Shown: one piece after another, positions 62,640-64,000 of the stretch
Position numbering within the stretch: the first letter of the stretch is position 1
Layout: every line of letters begins with the position of its first letter
Assembly: GCA_963803295.1 (NCBI GenBank)
Contig: CAWDMC010000002.1
Location: 124,001 to 188,000, forward strand
Length of the DNA: 64,000 nt
Reading direction: 5' to 3'
Source of the DNA: CAWDMC01 sp963803295
GTDB lineage: Bacteria; Acidobacteriota; Terriglobia; UBA7540
Made by a program: the position numbers and the translations under genes
The notes under the pieces: generated by a model
Databases searched by the model: none
Seen by the model: only the letters and a program-made list of their open reading frames with translations
Told to the model about the DNA's origin: nothing

Positions 62640-63932
62640 TCACAGATTCAGGAAAACCCGATCCAGTTCGCGCGTGACGCTTTCGGGCATCGGGGCCAAT
62701 GTGCCGATGGCGCGGCAATCGATTAGCGCTTCCGCAATGGACTCGATCACCTCAAGACGGTCAAAGGCTTCGAGAATATTGGCGCCGGTGGCCAGCACCC
62801 CTTCGTTTTCCAGTATCGCTGTGGGCTTTTGCGGTGATACTTGCCGGGCCAGCGCTTCTGGATCTTCAAACTCAAGACTGTACGGCGCGCGTCCGATGGG
62901 CCGGACCAGCACGTAGCTCTCCGGAATCGCCCGTGTGTCCAGGCAAGCACTGGTCACGCTAAAGGCCGTCCCATTCACAGGGTAAGCCGTAACGATGGCT
63001 CCGATTTCCGGATGCTGCCGGTAAATCGCTTCGTGATTGCGCGTTGTGCGGCTAGGAAGTTTTCCGGCCTCGGCTTCCCCATTCTGAACCAACACCAAGT
63101 CCTGCGGATTGATCCCGCCCCGGTCCAGCTCATGTGGCGAAATCACAAAATTCGAGTGGTCCACTCGCGCCGAGAAACTGCCTTGGGTGCTGATGAACAG
63201 CCGTTGGCGGTAGGCCCGGCGCACGAATTCAGCGAGCCGGCGCCGCAATTCCTTTTCGACGCTGGAGAGGGGTTTCCTCTCAAACTCAGGCAGGCGAGGC
63301 GAGCGCCGCCCGTGAAGATCGATCTCCGCATCGCTCAAGTATCGGATGTCACCCAGACGGCACGCCTTGATGATGGTTTTGCCTGTGAACTCGAGCGCTT
63401 CGAAACGGTGAAAGGCCTCCTGCAGACTGCCTCCCGCGGTGACGACGCCATGATTTTCAAGGATCACGCAATTGTAGCCCTGGAGGAACGTGCTGGCGAT
63501 ACTCCCTCCTAGTGCTTCACTGCCCGGCAATTCGTACGGAGCAAAACCGGCTTCCCCGCAGACATGCCTGGCCTGCGGCAGCAGTCGCGTATTCGGTACT
63601 TCACGCACCATGCTAAAGGCGACAAGCGCCACCGGGTGGGCGTGAACGATGCCGAAGATGTCCGGCCTCGTCCGGTAAAGAGCCAGGTGAAAGGGAAGCT
63701 CCGAGGACGGTGGACGCTCTCCCTCTACCGTCCCGTTGGCCCTCACACAAACGATATCTTCACGCTGAAGTCCGCCCTTGTCCAATCGCGCCGGCGTGAT
63801 CCAGACGTCACCATTCTCTTCGCGGATGGAGAGATTGCCGCCTGAGGTCGTGGTCATGCGGTAGTGATAGATCCGCTCCATGGTTTGGAGGATTTCATCG
63901 CGAGGGTGCGTGTAGGCGTTCGGGGTACTCAT
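62640..63932 (-). CDS. tandem class II aldolase/adducin-domain protein
   Basis: The 430-residue protein holds two class II aldolase domains. The first (about 10-215) is complete: TTTSGGNLSIREENGDVWIT, PSSELPFHLALYRTRPD, metal ligands in IVHAHPVALVAF and ILENHGVVTAGG. The second (about 225-425) keeps the fold, with GSFSARVDHSNFVISP, but its metal His pair reads VTAYPVNG and NHG has become ENEGVLATG, so it is probably not catalytic. Start 63932 follows AAGGAG. It is convergent with the SDR gene. Such enzymes cleave phospho- or keto-deoxysugars; substrate unknown. Confidence 0.87.
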   Translation of the reverse strand: MSTPNAYTHPRDEILQTMERIYHYRMTTTSGGNLSIREENGDVWITPARLDKGGLQREDIVCVRANGTVEGERPPSSELPFHLALYRTRPDIFGIVHAHPVALVAFSMVREVPNTRLLPQARHVCGEAGFAPYELPGSEALGGSIASTFLQGYNCVILENHGVVTAGGSLQEAFHRFEALEFTGKTIIKACRLGDIRYLSDAEIDLHGRRSPRLPEFERKPLSSVEKELRRRLAEFVRRAYRQRLFISTQGSFSARVDHSNFVISPHELDRGGINPQDLVLVQNGEAEAGKLPSRTTRNHEAIYRQHPEIGAIVTAYPVNGTAFSVTSACLDTRAIPESYVLVRPIGRAPYSLEFEDPEALARQVSPQKPTAILENEGVLATGANILEAFDRLEVIESIAEALIDCRAIGTLAPMPESVTRELDRVFLNL

Positions 63933-64000
63933 CCTTACTCCTTCATCTGCTGAGGGCATTCACGTTCGTGTTCCGGTGAGGGCGTGCCCGCCCACGCGGA

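Overview
The window looks like chromosomal DNA of a GC-rich soil-type bacterium, most likely an Acidobacteriota (Solibacter/Bryobacter-like). This is inferred from style, not from a marker gene: Tat-exported TIM-barrel isomerases, Gfo/Idh/MocA oxidoreductases, GH106-like giant hydrolases, zinc-ribbon membrane proteins, an exported methyltransferase and dispersed hairpin repeats. No rRNA is present; one tRNA-Val(CAC) lies at 10900-10974.

Layout. 1-1.6 kb: partial RmlD-like reductase, a secreted protein and a peroxiredoxin. 1.8-7.7 kb: vitamin B6 locus with a MocR/PdxR regulator and its probable operator, pdxS, then pdxT 2.8 kb away. Between pdxS and pdxT sit an AAA ATPase, a PIN nuclease gene broken by a HicB-like segment, and an OsmC protein. 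8.0-9.0 kb: a complete IS1595-type element with perfect inverted repeats. 9-14.4 kb: LMW phosphatase, Gly-rich secreted protein, tRNA, MoxR-DUF58 pair, DUF72. 14.5-22 kb: tryptophanase with a decayed partial copy beside it, Mut7-C RNase-like protein, APC permease, exported methyltransferase, DHH phosphoesterase. 22-29 kb: PP2C phosphatase convergent with a double-FHA protein, then an RND efflux pair. 29-31 kb: sugar isomerase and Gfo/Idh oxidoreductase.

31.4-34.8 kb is an accessory island: a PD-(D/E)XK-like protein translationally coupled to a PIN-like protein, a helical unknown, and a TIR protein whose N-terminus is a separate conserved-looking domain. 35-47 kb is metabolic: isomerase, acyl-CoA dehydrogenase, ferredoxin-reductase-like flavoprotein, MFS exporter, URO-D-like methyltransferase and TPR protein, plus an orphan RHH antitoxin followed by a vapC remnant. 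47-64 kb suggests deoxysugar/rhamnoside use: two GH106-like hydrolases, a DapA-family aldolase, an enolase-superfamily pseudogene, two sugar transporters of the GRP/RhaT type, an SDR and a double class II aldolase. An ATPase-TOPRIM pair (57.2-58.9 kb) with a frameshifted second gene interrupts this block.

The strongest leads for an undescribed system are the TIR fusion, the ATPase-TOPRIM pair, the nuclease-PIN pair and the HicB/PIN chimera. All functional claims for these are inference from motifs and gene order.
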